From: Dryas octopetala
Lineage: Eukaryota > Streptophyta > Magnoliopsida > Rosales > Rosaceae
Direction: 5' to 3'
Assembly: GCA_963921425.1 (NCBI GenBank)
Contig: OY992837.1
Location: 965,896 to 1,029,895 of the forward strand
Length of the DNA: 64,000 nt
Shown: positions 1 through 11,601 of the stretch, in pieces
Layout of the letters: each line of letters begins with the position of its first letter
How positions within the stretch are numbered: position 1 is the stretch's first letter
The notes under the pieces: generated by a model
Databases searched by the model: none
The model's input: the letters and a program-made list of their open reading frames with translations, nothing else
Told to the model about the DNA's origin: nothing
Made by a program: the position numbers and the translations under genes

Positions 1-311
1 CAGAGTGGACCAGATGAAATGAAAATGACAATTTTTGTTTTGGATTTAGGCCTCATATTACCAAAAAAGGAAGAAAATGGTTTTTTATTATATTTTAAAT
101 TTAGGAAATTATAGAATATAACAAAGAAATAAATAAACTGTAAGAATTATAAAAATGAATAACATTTTAATTTTTAATTATTGGCTTAGTGCTAGTAGAA
201 AGCAATATTATTATTGAATAAGGGTATACGGCAGTAAATAAAAATTAATGTTGGAGGATAAGGCCCATAAGGGTACTCTAGCTAGCCAAGCTCCCATGTT
301 TAGGTATAGTA
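1..311. other. AT-rich flank outside the inverted repeat
   Basis: No gene or structured element is seen here. Similarity to the right arm stops at about position 312, so this is unduplicated flanking DNA. Confidence 0.5.
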
Positions 312-336
312 TTGTTGCATGCATGTGAAGGCCGAG

Positions 337-698
337 CAATCAATTACACTTATACCCCTTAAGATTTATTGTTTTTTTACATATACCCTTTGAGATTTCA
401 AAAATTACACATACACTCCTTGATGTTTTAAAACTATTGCATATAACCCCTACAAGAGAAAAATAAAAATAAATAAATATTTATATTGAGATTAGACCTT
501 ACACCTTGAGTAATCTTATTAGGTCATTTCACTTCTTAGCATGCTTTTTTGTATAATTTCTTATCATTTTTTATCTCATATAGGGGGTTATATGTAACAG
601 TTTTGAAACTTCAGGGGATATATGTGTAATTATTAAATTTTTAAGAGGTGTATGTGAAAAAACGATAAACCTTAAGAGGTATAAGTGTAATTAACTCA
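337..698. mobile_element. MITE with long terminal inverted repeats and probable 9-bp target duplication
   Basis: The ends are inverted copies of each other: the left end reads ATTACACTTATACCCCTTAAG and the complement of the right end reads nearly the same, with similarity continuing for about 110 bp inward. Flanks are AAGGCCGAG (328-336) and AAGGGCCAG (699-707). The other arm has the uninterrupted site AAGGGCGAG (complement of 14352-14360), so the 9-bp duplication is directly supported apart from one mismatch on each side. A 9-bp duplication suggests a Mutator-like non-autonomous element. No transposase is encoded. Confidence 0.75.
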
Positions 699-1121
699 AA
701 GGGCCAGGAAACAGTTGTTTGGTAATTGGCACGTAGAGTACTAGACTAGTAGTTTGTTTCTGTTTGGTTTCCTTATCATAATTAATGTCACTGTTGTGTC
801 GACTAATACAATTTCAATTGATTAGCAAACTTTAATTTGTTAGGGGTAACATTGATTAGTCAATTGAATTAATCAACTATACGTAGCTTCTTACTTATAA
901 ATGATGATTACAGTAATTACCCACCCACAGCTTAAAGTTTGGAAGTTCTTGATTTAATTAATTGCACAGTCACATTCATGACCATCATCGTGATAGAGAC
1001 GACTAGATTAATTTATTGTTTTTAATTGTCTACATCGTAAAAGTCTTTGAATTTCTATTTTTTTGATTTTGTGATCCATTAAAAAAGTCTCTAGATGTTG
1101 AGCAAATCCTTGCGTGTTGTT

Positions 1122-1982
1122 CAGGGCCGGCCCTGACATTTGGAAGGCCAGGGCGAAATTTAAATTGGGCCTTTAATAAAATTTTTTGTAAAATAATTCA
1201 TAATTAACAAAAAATTAATTAAGAAATTTTCAATCACATCAAAAAATTAATTAAGAAATTTTTGGTTGAACGTCAAGAAAATAATTGAAAAAAAAATAAT
1301 TTATAAGAATATAAGGAAAAATTAAAAGAGAAAAACACACTCAAACATTAATTACCTTATTGCCTTAATGAGACATCTCTAATTTCTTTCAGATTGAAAG
1401 AACCTATGGAGAACAAAAAAAAAAAAAAACCAGTTTTCCACAAGACTATATGGAGAGGCAGAGATCCGTCTTTGTCAATTCAAATCAAACATGTTTTTTG
1501 AATCCAACTTTCCAGAAAGAAGACATGTACTTTTGATGAAAAAAAAAAAGGTGTAAACCCAAGGGCAAAAAAGATCCACTGCCATGCAGATGAGGATGTT
1601 GGCTTGCTTCTCTTGTGATTCACATGAGAAGACAAAGAAAAATGAAGCAAGTTGGCCAAACACAAATTAAGGAAATAAAAAAGTGGTTTTCAACTAATAA
1701 TCAAGGAAAAATAAGTTGCAGAATCCAAACTTTATATCTTAGAAGAACTTAGTTTTTTTTTTTGTACAAAGGGGAGCCTAAGCCTAAAGAAAGAAACTAG
1801 ATAACTGACACAATAAGTAGAATGACCTAATTACAACGAAGACATTATAAATAGACCCAACAACTATTTTTTTTAATATATAAATATATATTAACATATA
1901 CATAATATAAAAATTTGTGAGCCCCCCTTGAAAGTGGGCCCTAGGCGGTCGAACTCGATGCCCCCCTTCTGGGCCGGCACTG
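1122..1982. mobile_element. Non-autonomous hAT-type element with perfect 8-bp target duplication
   Basis: The element starts with CAGGGCCGGCCCTG. The complement of its right end is CAGTGCCGGCCCAG, so 12 of 14 terminal bases match. It is flanked on both sides by GTGTTGTT (1114-1121 and 1983-1990), an exact 8-bp target duplication as expected for hAT insertions. The interior is AT-rich with homopolymer runs and has no transposase reading frame. Confidence 0.85.
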
Positions 1983-4174
1983 GTGTTGTTAATGTATAGT
2001 TTACAGTAGCATATTACTTTAATTTGATCAGTAGTTCAGCACCACATAATATTTCAATTTAAAACTAATTAATTACAATATGAATATTACTACAAGGTTC
2101 AATACATACACATACACAAAGAATCTTTAGCATGATTTATAATTTAAAATGAGGGGGTTGCAATGTTCATCACCATCAGTATATATTCTATTTATTTTAC
2201 ACGCACGAGAAGAGTCTAATTAATATATCAGTCGCGTTGTATCAAATTGGCACTTTGGATTTTATATTTTCAAGGCATTTGCATCATGATGAAGACCTTA
2301 TCAGATGAGGATTCATTCAAGGAAGCAACTGGTGCTAGCATTAAACAAGTGCTTGTTTAATTTTCCTCTTGCTTCATAATTTACAATTGGTCTAATAATT
2401 TCTGAGGCTAAGAATAGCTCTTTCTGTGATAATGTAGGGAAAACTGTAGGTGTGCAAATTATCCCTCTTGTTTTTTTATTTTATTTTATGTTTCTTCTTT
2501 TATATATAATTTTTTCGTGTAAGAAATGTAAACCACATTATGTTAAGTTTTTTCTTCTTTTACTTCCCAAATGATACAACAATACATGATTATTTTAAGC
2601 AACATGAATATTCTCATCATAAATGGCGGTATTAAAAATAGTCACTAATTTTTCAAATTAAATATTGGATATGGAGCTCAAGAAGGAGAAAGAAAAAAGA
2701 AGGTTTCGCTGCAATGCTTGGCTAGCTGGTTGGCATATCTTGGAATGCTTTGGAATGAAGAGACTTTGGTCAACTTTCCATGTTTGATCTAAAAACCACA
2801 CTCAATTAGTATACACACCCCCCAGAAATTAGAATAATGAATTTCTCAAATGAAACAATGAAAGGTGCATTAATATATGGTAAACAAATCCACAACCTGC
2901 CCTCTCAATTAAGCTGGAGTCACTTAAACCAAGTAACCAACAGATCTGGTAATCATAGTTTCCATTTTTTCAACACATACTACGTTAGCAATAATTAGGA
3001 CATGGCAATAACCAGAATAAACCGACAAGTCTTGCCACATAGCAAAGTTGTCTGGCTCATTAGGCTGTGACAGCAGCAATGTTGATTATTCTCCCAGACA
3101 CAGTTGGCTTTCCTATAAACAAAGATTTTAAGTTGCTGAACAAACACATTAAACTATTAAAGTCTTTAGAATATTCATGTACATGCAAGTCCACATAGTT
3201 TTACTGATGCACAACAAAGAACATAAGAGCAGCAGGAAAGTGACAACCATGGCCTGCATAATTAGAAGCAGAGAAGCAAAGATTTGAATTCTCAGCTCGT
3301 TTTTGTTTGACTTTTTTTTTCTTCTTCTATATGATTGCATGAAATTTAATCTTAGGAAAGGTAAACTTCTTGCTAAGTCCTGTCCACTCTCCCTTCCCAC
3401 TCCCATGTATTGAAGAGAGGTGCCAGTATCTTACAAGGGCCTGCAGCAAAATCACATCAGTAGTACAGAATGATACCCAGTTGTGGGAATTCCACAAAAG
3501 ACATTGTCCAAGATGTCCAATGACCTTCATACCTTGGGTATTAGCAACTTAATTCCCAATGATCTGTTAGTCCCGTGAAATATATCACACCTTTTTAGTG
3601 ATGAGTGTTCAAGATTCCAAATTGGAGCTTAAGGATAGAGGACTAATGGATTGACGTTAGAAAAAGAAAACTATCTTTTCATTGTATGATCTAAGCAAAT
3701 TCAAAATAATGACAAAAATCAAACAGGGAATAAGCTGACCCCAAGGCTCATGAGAATCAACTGTAAGGAACAACAGTCAACAAATAGATTTTACAGGGGA
3801 AATGCCAATTTGGATCAAACGATCATTGTTGTACATATAAAGCCTTTGCTTTAGCACAAAATCTTGCAACTTGCAGCCACAATACTCTAGGTTCATATAT
3901 TCTCCCAGTACAACTTTCCCAAAACAATGTAAACATAAACAATAATCAGCATTAACTCAAAAGAACTCTCAATTTGGTGCAGTATTCTTAGAAATTACAT
4001 CATACAATTATATTGTTAACTAAATAACTTATGTACTTCTTGAGACCATTATTGAGCAGTACTTAGTTCCACTTCTTTCTACTAGACAATTCTTTTACAC
4101 AAAACACACGGACCAACCTGTGCATATACAAGAGAGTTAAAGGCATCGCCATGGAAAACAGAACACCAAGAAGC
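1983..4174. other. Duplicated 3' flank of the plastid-protein gene copy, no clear gene
   Basis: This is the inverted counterpart of 11602-13785. Short open frames occur on both strands, for example 85 codons at 3149-3406 (minus), but none resembles a known family. Their conservation between arms is explained by the recent duplication. The part next to the gene is probably 3' UTR. Confidence 0.5.
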
Positions 4175-6320
4175 TCACTTTTCTTTTGATGACTTTAGTT
4201 GTCTTCCAAGTAAGACAAGTCCCAGACTGGTGAGACCAGATAAGAATGCTGATGAATAGCAGAGTGCAAGTAGTGTTCCTCTCAAAGACTGCATTCAGAG
4301 ATTTTCATATTTTAGTATGCAGTACTAGGTTTTAATAAAGAACAAAGGCTACAAGTACATTGTTTTCAAGCACCTTAGCCAGCAGCAAAGCATTTTCATT
4401 TGCATACTGCAATGAACTCTCTGGGATGTTTTGGATGCCCTGAGCTAGTTCCCATGAAAGAAACCTACATTTGAAATTTTGAAGGAAAAAATGAAAAAGA
4501 AATCTCTGTTATACCTCATTGTTACAACAGAGTATAAAAGAGAACTAAGTTCATTACAGTTAAATATATTTACCCAAAACCAAAGCTGATAATTGCCCCA
4601 ATGCTGGCTTTTTCTGATGTTAGCTCAACTTGAAGTTCTCCAAACTGCAGTTGGCAATGACATTAATACTTCATATCAAATGCATCTATAGAAAAAATTT
4701 GCCATTGCATATAGAAAAAATGCATCCATTGGTACTTCCAACTAGTGCAGTGGTCATGTCTACCTTCAGCATCCTGCTATCCTTCTTTGATTGTTCATCA
4801 GTCACCGTGGATGTTGAACTCTCAGATAGAAGCCTTCCAGTTGTAATCATTGCTTTTGCAATCTGTAATGGTTGAACAGAGTCCAAAAATACTGCTAGTT
4901 TAGAGACGTATGACAGCTAGTTATATTACATTATTAAAATAATAGAATAGGGAATTGTTCTAACAACTTCTAAAATATAACTAGAAGGTTTGAGGCCAAA
5001 GTCCTTGGATCACATAGATTTTCCCCAAAGTATTCCTCTAGAATTTCATTCAAAAGAGCAACACAAATAAATTTACGTTGGCTTTTGGAGCAAAATAGTG
5101 ATGGAACAGAAATAGATATAAACTTTTGAAAGATTATTTAGCTCCCCATTACACTCAGTCTTTCCCAATTAATGTAACATACCTTTTGCAGTTCACCTTC
5201 ACCATACTGTCCCATAGACTGGAACCTTCTTCCAGCAGAAACTAAACGCTTCCCAAATGCTATAACGAAATAGATATAAACTTTGAATCAAACTCTGAAG
5301 GATATATTTGAACATCAATTGCATAATAATTTTATTCTTGCCTGATTTGGCATTGTCTGTCAAAGATTCCTCCAACCCCGGGAGCTTGCTAGCTAAAGTA
5401 TGGGAAGTTGACGTGTCAGCTAGTTCCCATGCACGAGAGAGATCTAACAATGTCTCTCCAACTTTTGACCACACTGTAAAAGAAATTTCAAAGACGATAA
5501 CTTACTCAGTAATTTGATAGTAAACTCTATTTTGTTCCACTCAAAAGCAGATATTTTAGACAACTATGCAAGAGAATAAGGATGTGGGAAATGTATTAGC
5601 ATATTGGTGAACAGCTTACCTACAGTTGTTTGTACCACATGGCGATAAACATGATAAGAATGACATGGATTACGTGTGATTATTTCACACCAAAATTAAA
5701 ACTTTAATCCAATTTTATTCAGAATGCAGAGGAAGATCATTTAAAAAACTAACCTCATCAATGACCCGCCCATTTGAAAGATCAAAAGCTGCGCCGTTTA
5801 GCTTCACACATGCCCAGAAGAAAATTTCAAGTACTCTCTCAGTTCAACTATAACACTCTTCAAATTAAAACAACTGGGTTCACAGAAAATTCATAATTTT
5901 CTACTTACATCAAGTCGGAGGTCGCGCGGAAGCTGGGAAAGGTAGTCTTGCGGAAGATCAAAACTGTCCTGCACAGCAAAAAAATGAAAATTGAAACTTA
6001 AAGTTAAAGAACGCATACAAAATTTATGGCAGTTTGGCATTGAAAACATGGGTGGTAAAGATTGAAAATTTAATTAGGAGATGGGTGCCTACAGCGAGTT
6101 CTTGAAGGAAGGATTGAAGGTTGGGTTGTAGGGATTTAGGGGAGTCTGATTCTGCTAGAGAGAATAAAGTTGTGAAAGATTTGAATTGGAGGGGTTTGGG
6201 GATATTATTGGAGGGTTTTAGAGGGGTTGAAGAAGGGATGTGGTGGGGATTTCGGAGAAAGACGAGGGTAGTAGGGGAAGAAAGATTGGAGAGAGGTTGA
6301 AGGAAGAGAAGAGAAGCCAT
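4175..6320 (-). pseudogene. Left-arm copy of plastid membrane protein gene, frameshifted
   Basis: All nine exons of the right-arm gene (9445-11601) can be followed here on the minus strand. Exon 1 runs 6320-6093 and the stop codon lies at 4175-4177. In exon 4 the sequence around 5456-5460 lacks one G present in the right copy (GTTGGAGAG instead of GTTGGGAGAG). With the same acceptor and phase this leads to a TAG within ten codons. The left copy keeps only about 135 bp of the upstream region before a rearrangement junction at 6456, so it probably also lost promoter sequence. Elsewhere the exons differ by few substitutions. An unusual splice choice could in principle restore the frame, but none with a normal acceptor is seen. 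Confidence 0.75.
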
Positions 6321-6460
6321 TTGATAAGTGTATCATGTATGCTGTTGCTGGGTTCAGTTTCTAGCCACTGAAAATTTGCCAGTTTTGGGAAGTTTTTTAT
6401 TTTTTATTTTTTATTTTGCTTTTTGGCGGGGGTATAATTTCCTATTAATAAAACTTTTTG

Positions 6461-6722
6461 GCGTGAGAATGATGAGAAAATAGCAAAGAAGATGATCATG
6501 GTTGCATTGTGGTGCATACAGTTGTTGCCTGCCGATCGCCCTGCTATGAGCAGAGTTTTAGAGATGCTTGAAGGTGAAGATGAACTCTTGCAAATGCCTC
6601 CGAAACCTTTCTTTTGTCCACAACACATGCCACCAGAGGATCTACTTGATGAGACAGATGATGAAGAGGTATCCACCGAGCCACATACAGAGATTGCTAC
6701 AGAAACGACCTCCATGGTATAA
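6461..6722 (+). pseudogene. Fragment: C-terminal tail of the LRK10-like kinase B gene
   Basis: This stretch is nearly identical to 20179-20441, the last ~85 codons of gene B. It contains the kinase subdomain XI signature (ALWCIQ, then ADRPAM) and the acidic C-terminal tail ending TSMV. The rest of the kinase, the membrane segment and the ectodomain are absent, so it is a non-functional piece copied into the inverted-repeat spacer. The downstream ~300 bp also match the gene B 3' flank. Confidence 0.9.
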
Positions 6723-7114
6723 GGGAAAAGCAGTTCTGTATTTAGTCTTGTAATATCCCACATCCTAAGAAGAACCAGAGATACTCATAATAGATACTAC
6801 TCTCTGTCAAATGTATCCCTCATCTTAAGCTTCAATTTTGCAATTTAAACTCATCTTGAAAAACTGATAAATGATAAGCACTACCAAGATCTGTGGAAAA
6901 TTATTTTATTTCATTGGTTCCTTAGAGGAAGTCTAGAGGAAATTAATGAATTATCAAAGTGATCTTTCAGATTCAGTATAAATTCATAAGAAGCTTCTTA
7001 CTTCATAAAATTCATTGCTGATTTCCTATAACACATCAATAGTTGTTCACTCTAGCTAAATATGAAAGTACATGTCTGATCTGATAGCTGCAAACTGTAA
7101 AGTGACCAAAAAGA

Positions 7115-7405
7115 CTACACTATCTCTGACTTAGTTCCATTTTCTTTTACAACTATTGTATGATCTTCCCGGCATTGTTCTGGATTCCATCTTGTGATTG
7201 TGCGCTCTTCCACTGTGTATCTCTCCAAACATGATTCTGCTAGAGAGAATAAAGTTGTGAAATATTTGAATTGGAGGGGTTTGGGGATATTATTGGAGGG
7301 TTTCAGAGGGATTGAAGAAGGGATGTGGTGGGGATTTCGGAGAAAGACGAGGGTAGTAGGGGAAGAAAGATTGGAGAGAGGTTGAAGGAAGAGAAGAGAA
7401 GCCAT
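7115..7405 (-). pseudogene. Chimeric ORF: plastid leader of the arm gene fused to the Sen2 C-terminus
   Basis: The first 58 codons match the N-terminal leader of the plastid-protein gene (start MASLLFLQPL, then to SLAES). The remaining 38 codons match the end of Sen2 (from LERYTVEE to GTKSEIV and the same stop). The nuclease catalytic residues are absent. The predicted protein is identical to that of the second copy at 20834-21124. It is a product of segmental rearrangement. Whether it is transcribed is unknown; about 135 bp of leader-gene upstream sequence is not retained here, since the segment continues into CSL4-derived DNA about 50 bp beyond the ATG. Confidence 0.8.
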
Positions 7406-7464
7406 TTTAGAAGTGTATCATGTATGCTGCTGCTGGGTTCAGTTTCCAGCCACTGAAAATATTA

Positions 7465-8435
7465 TTAGTAGGCAGAGAAACAAATTTTAATCAGGTTTGT
7501 TAATCTTTCTTAATGAATCCCTTTCCATGGCATGACATCCAAAAGAAAACAGATTAAATGTCTAGAATTCAAAGAGGGGAAACAAAATTGACCTAGAAAG
7601 ATAGCAGAAGTAGACAAGAAAACAAACTGTTTAAGAAAGGGATGACACTACAAGCTTGAAAAACTAAGGTGCACTTGAACAGGCAAATGAACAAGAAAAT
7701 GCCGACACAACATATCAAAGGCAGAGACTCTGGTTTATTTTCCATAAACAATCAGAAAATTCATTTACCTGCTGCACTCTCTGCTGAAATAACACCCAAT
7801 TCATTTTTCGCGGTTGATAGCTAATAAGCCCTTGCATCTCCAAGGGACAGCTTATTGAAAGAATCAAGGAAATTCCTTTTGTAATTAATCATTAACTGAT
7901 GTAGATATTAAATTGATATCAGAGAATAACCATATAAAAACGAAGTGGAGCAGATGAGGTATTCCTTATATTCAGAAAACAACTCTTGATCCTCACAAAA
8001 AAAGAAATAAAATATGAAATGCAAATTGAAGCATTTATAAGTATATGCCTAAAAGACCTTCCCTCCTTGACCAATTTAATTGAATGGATTTTTTGTTCAG
8101 ATGAGCTGCTGACTAGTTTGAACAGTAGATTGAATATTGCAATATTTTCATCTAACATTAACAGGGGTGTTCAACACACAAAGGATACCACAATAGCTCT
8201 GACAATGTCACCAGGGCGAAAAGACATGTGCATATCCACTTTATCAATCTCAGTTGCTCTAACATCTTGAAGCCTGTTAAGAGAAATAGCTCTGAGCTTT
8301 TATATTTACTTGTAACATACTAACATCAGCAAAACAGCATTTACAATCTTAAATGACACATAACTACAGCCACAACTAACTTCATTAGACAAACTACAAA
8401 CCAAATATGTACAAGATAGATGCAACTCAAGTTTC
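7465..8435 (-). pseudogene. Fragment of the exosome CSL4 gene (exons 4 and 5) with a nonsense mutation
   Basis: This copies 37582-38555 at very high identity, with a constant offset of 30,114 bp at both exons. It includes CSL4 exon 5 (here 7769-7850), exon 4 (here 8189-8273) and the introns around them. In exon 5 a Tyr codon of the intact gene (TAT) is TAG here. Exons 1-3 and 6 are missing. It is a dead fragment inside the inverted-repeat spacer. Confidence 0.9.
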
Positions 8436-9444
8436 CACTTATATCGATATGCTACTAATATCATGAATATTTTCATCCATGCTCCGAATAGGTAGGTCCT
8501 ATCTCCTTTGGTTATTGATCTCAAAGGGAATCAAAGTACCAAACCATCACCCAATTAACTTATTCATTGAATTTCTATTTTGCCTACTTTTCATGCATTC
8601 ACCAATCAATCACCATGCATGGAGTTTCCAAGAAATTACAAGAACCAACAAAGTTTCCTTGCAAAAACTTGACCTATTCAATGACAATGAACAGTGAGAG
8701 GTGCATTAGCAATTTGGCATTACTGATGAGACGTACCATTTGGTTTTCATTTACTCAATATTTTGCTGAACCATTATGCAATTTGTAGCTTCTCTTTGTC
8801 AGCTTTAAGAGGATATTGCAATCTAATACACAGCCCAAACTAATCCACACCAATGGGCCTAGGCCCTAGTTTGAGTTGATTGGGACCAAACTTAATTTTG
8901 GGCTGACAAATGATTGCCCGTTACTTGGATCATCTGTACAATGATACCTGCTAGTGCTTTTTCTCTCCTGTATTTTTTCTATTCAGGAGAAAAAATATAT
9001 ATATATATATATATATGCAAAAGGGTTAGTGTTAGTAACTTGGAGAAATTATTTTGTGTAATAGATATATTATTATGTGGTGTAATCGATACATTATAAC
9101 GTGGTGTAACTAATTTAATGTGTTATAATATGGGTGTGTTATTAATATTATACTCTATTAATATAAATATACTATCAAATAATACCCTTATACGTTAGAT
9201 TGCTTACACTACACGATGGTGTATCGGTTACACCCAATAATTTTTCAATTAACTCACCCTACAAACTTCAATCTGACGGCTAAGATTAAAGATTATGGAA
9301 TAAAAAAAAAGTTTTATTAATAGGAAATTATACCCCCGCCAAAAAGCAAAATAAAAAATAAAAAATAAAAAACTTCCCAAAACTGGCAAATTTTCAGTGG
9401 CTAGAAACTGAACCCAGCAACAGCATACATGATACACTTATCAA
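8436..9444 (+). promoter_or_regulatory. Upstream region of the right-arm plastid-protein gene
   Basis: This ~1 kb precedes the start codon at 9445. A second copy lies inverted at 21125-22070, where it stands before the chimeric leader ORF, so the block was duplicated with the first exon. It contains an (AT)n run (8995-9016) and a small candidate MITE (9037-9249). No core promoter element can be assigned with confidence. Confidence 0.5.
9037..9249. mobile_element. Candidate small MITE with imperfect inverted ends
   Basis: The left end (GGAGAAATTATTTTGTGTAA) and the complement of the right end (GAAAAATTATTGGGTGTAAC) are similar, and the similarity extends inward through further GTGTAAT-like motifs. 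No convincing target duplication was found. A diverged copy lies in the duplicated upstream region near 21310-21530. Confidence 0.4.
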
Positions 9445-11601
9445 ATGGCTTCTCTTCTCTTCCTTCAACCTCTCTCCAATCTTTCTTCCCCTACTACCCT
9501 CGTCTTTCTCCGAAATCCCCACCACATCCCTTCTTCAACCCCTCTAAAACCCTCCAATAATATCCCCAAACCCCTCCAATTCAAATCTTTCACAACTTTA
9601 TTCTCTCTAGCAGAATCAGACTCCCCTAAATCCCTACAACCCAACCTTCAATCCTTCCTTCAAGAACTCGCTGTAGGCACCCATCTCCTAATTAAATTTT
9701 CAATCTTTACCACCCATGTTTTCAATGCCAAACTGCCATAAATTTTTGTATGCGTTCTTTAACTTTAAGTTTCAATTTTCATTTTTTTGCTGTGCAGGAC
9801 AGTTTTGATCTTCCGCAAGACTACCTTTCCCAGCTTCCGCGCGACCTCCGACTTGATGTAAGTAGAAAATTATAAATTTTCTGTGAACCCAGTTGTTTTA
9901 ATTTGAAGAATGTTATAGTTGAACTGAGAGAGTACTTGAAATTTTCTTCTGGGCATGTGTGAAGCTAAACGACGCAGCTTTTGATCTTTCAAATGGGCGG
10001 GTCATTGATGAGGTTAGTTTTTTAAATTATCTTCCTCTGCATTCTGAATAAAATTGGATTAAAGTTTTAATTTTGGTGTGAAATAATCACACGTAATCCA
10101 TGTCATTCTTATCATGTTTATCGCCAAGTGGTACAAACAACTGTAGGTAAGCTGTTCACCAATATGCTAATACATTCCCCACATCCTTATTCTCTTGCAT
10201 AGTTGTCTAAAATATCTGCTTTTGAGTGGAACAAAATAGAGTTTACTATCAAATTACTGAGTAAGTTATCGTCTTTGAAATTTCTTTTACAGTGTGGTCA
10301 AGAGTTGGGAGAGACATTGTTAAATCTCTCTCGTGCATGGGAACTAGCTGACACATCAACTTCCCATACTTTAGCTAGCAAGCTCCCCGGGTTGGAGGAA
10401 TCTTTGACAGACAATGCCAAATCAGGCAAGAATAAAATTATTATGCAATTGATGTTCAAATATATCCTTCAGAGTTTGATTCAAAGTTTATATCTATTTC
10501 GTTATAGCATTTGGGAAGCGTTTGGTTTCTGCTGGAAGAAGATTCCAGTCTATGGGACAGTATGGTGAAGGTGAACTGCAAAAGGTATGTTACATTACTT
10601 GAGAAAGACTGAGTGTAATGTGGGGAACTAAATAATCTTTCAAAAGTTTATATCTATTTCTGTTCCTTCACTATTTTGCTCCAAAAGCCAAAGTAAATTT
10701 ATTTGTGTTGCTCTTTTGAGTGAAATTTCTAGAGGAATACTTTGGGTAAAATCTATGTGAATCCAAGGACTTTGGCCTCAAACCCTCTAGTTATATTTTA
10801 GAAGTTGTTAGAACAATTCCCTATTCTATTATTTTAATAATGTAATATACCTAGATGTCATACGTCTCTAAACTAGCAGTATTTTTGGACTCTGTTCAAC
10901 CATTATAGATTGCAAAAGCAATGATTACGACTGGAAGGCTTCTATCTGAGAGATCAACATCCACGGTGACTGATGAACAATCAAAGAAGGAAAGCAGGAT
11001 GCTGAAGGTAGACAAGACCACTGCACTAGTTGGAAGTACCAATGGATGCATTTTTCCTATATCCAATGGCAAATTTTAGGCTACACTATAGATGCATTTG
11101 ATATGAAGATTAATGTCATTGCCAACTGCAGTTTGGAGAACTTCAGGTTGAGCTAACATCAGAAAAAGCCAGCATTGGGGCTATTATCAGCTTTGGTTTT
11201 GGGTAAATATATTTAACTGTAATGAACTTAGTTCTCTTTTATACTCTGTTGTAACAATGAGGTATAACAGAGATTTCTTTTTTATTTTTTCCTTCAAAAT
11301 TTCAAATGTAGGATTCTTTCATGGGAACTAGCTCAGGGCATCCAAAACATCCCAGAGAGTTCATTGCAGTATGCAAATGACAATGCTTTGCTGCTGGCCA
11401 AGGTGCTTGAAAACAATGTACTTGTAGCCTTTGTTCTTTATTAAAACCTAGTACTGCATACTAAAATATGAAAATCTCTGAATGCAGTCTTTGAGAGGAA
11501 CACTACTTGCACTCTGCTATTCATCAGCATTCTTATCTGGTCTCACCAGTCTGGGACTTGTCTTACTTGGAAGACAACTAAAGTCATCAAAAGAAAAGTG
11601 A
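9445..11601 (+). CDS. Predicted plastid-targeted membrane protein of unknown function (nine exons)
   Basis: Exons in phase: 9445-9672, 9798-9857, 9965-10012, 10293-10425, 10508-10584, 10909-11007, 11132-11202, 11312-11402, 11488-11601, giving 306 aa. The N-terminus is rich in Ser, Pro and Thr with few acidic residues, typical of a chloroplast transit peptide. The middle is soluble and partly helical (around ELGETLLNLSRAWELA). Two hydrophobic stretches occur near the C-terminus, one around IGAIISFGFGILSW and one from TLLALCYSSAF to LGLVLLG, suggesting a thylakoid or envelope membrane protein. The intron after exon 4 uses a GC donor (TCAG|GCAAGA). I do not recognise the family with certainty. 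This copy is open throughout, unlike the left-arm copy, and keeps a long upstream region. Confidence 0.8.

Larger units (their letters stand above)
312..6456. repeat. Left arm of a large inverted repeat
   Basis: Read on the minus strand, this segment matches 9314-14385 nearly base for base over long stretches, including a complete nine-exon gene and its 3' flank. The left arm is about 1.07 kb longer. It holds an extra 362-bp MITE (337-698), a full-length 861-bp hAT element where the right arm has 300 bp, and 153 bp (969-1121) missing from the right arm. The inner border lies at about 6456, where the gene's upstream sequence changes abruptly into a kinase-gene tail. The high identity indicates a recent duplication. 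Confidence 0.93.

Noticed and set aside
1475..1665. Two minus-strand frames of about 60 codons inside the hAT element
   Set aside because: No similarity to hAT transposase; low-complexity Phe-rich composition in AT-rich DNA.
3149..3406. 85-codon frame conserved in both inverted-repeat arms (also 12370-12627)
   Set aside because: Conservation is explained by the recent duplication. There is no recognisable domain, and it overlaps another frame of equal merit.
7986..8270. 94-codon plus-strand frame, repeated at 38100-38384
   Set aside because: Antisense to CSL4 exon 4 and its intron; both copies exist because the CSL4 fragment was duplicated.
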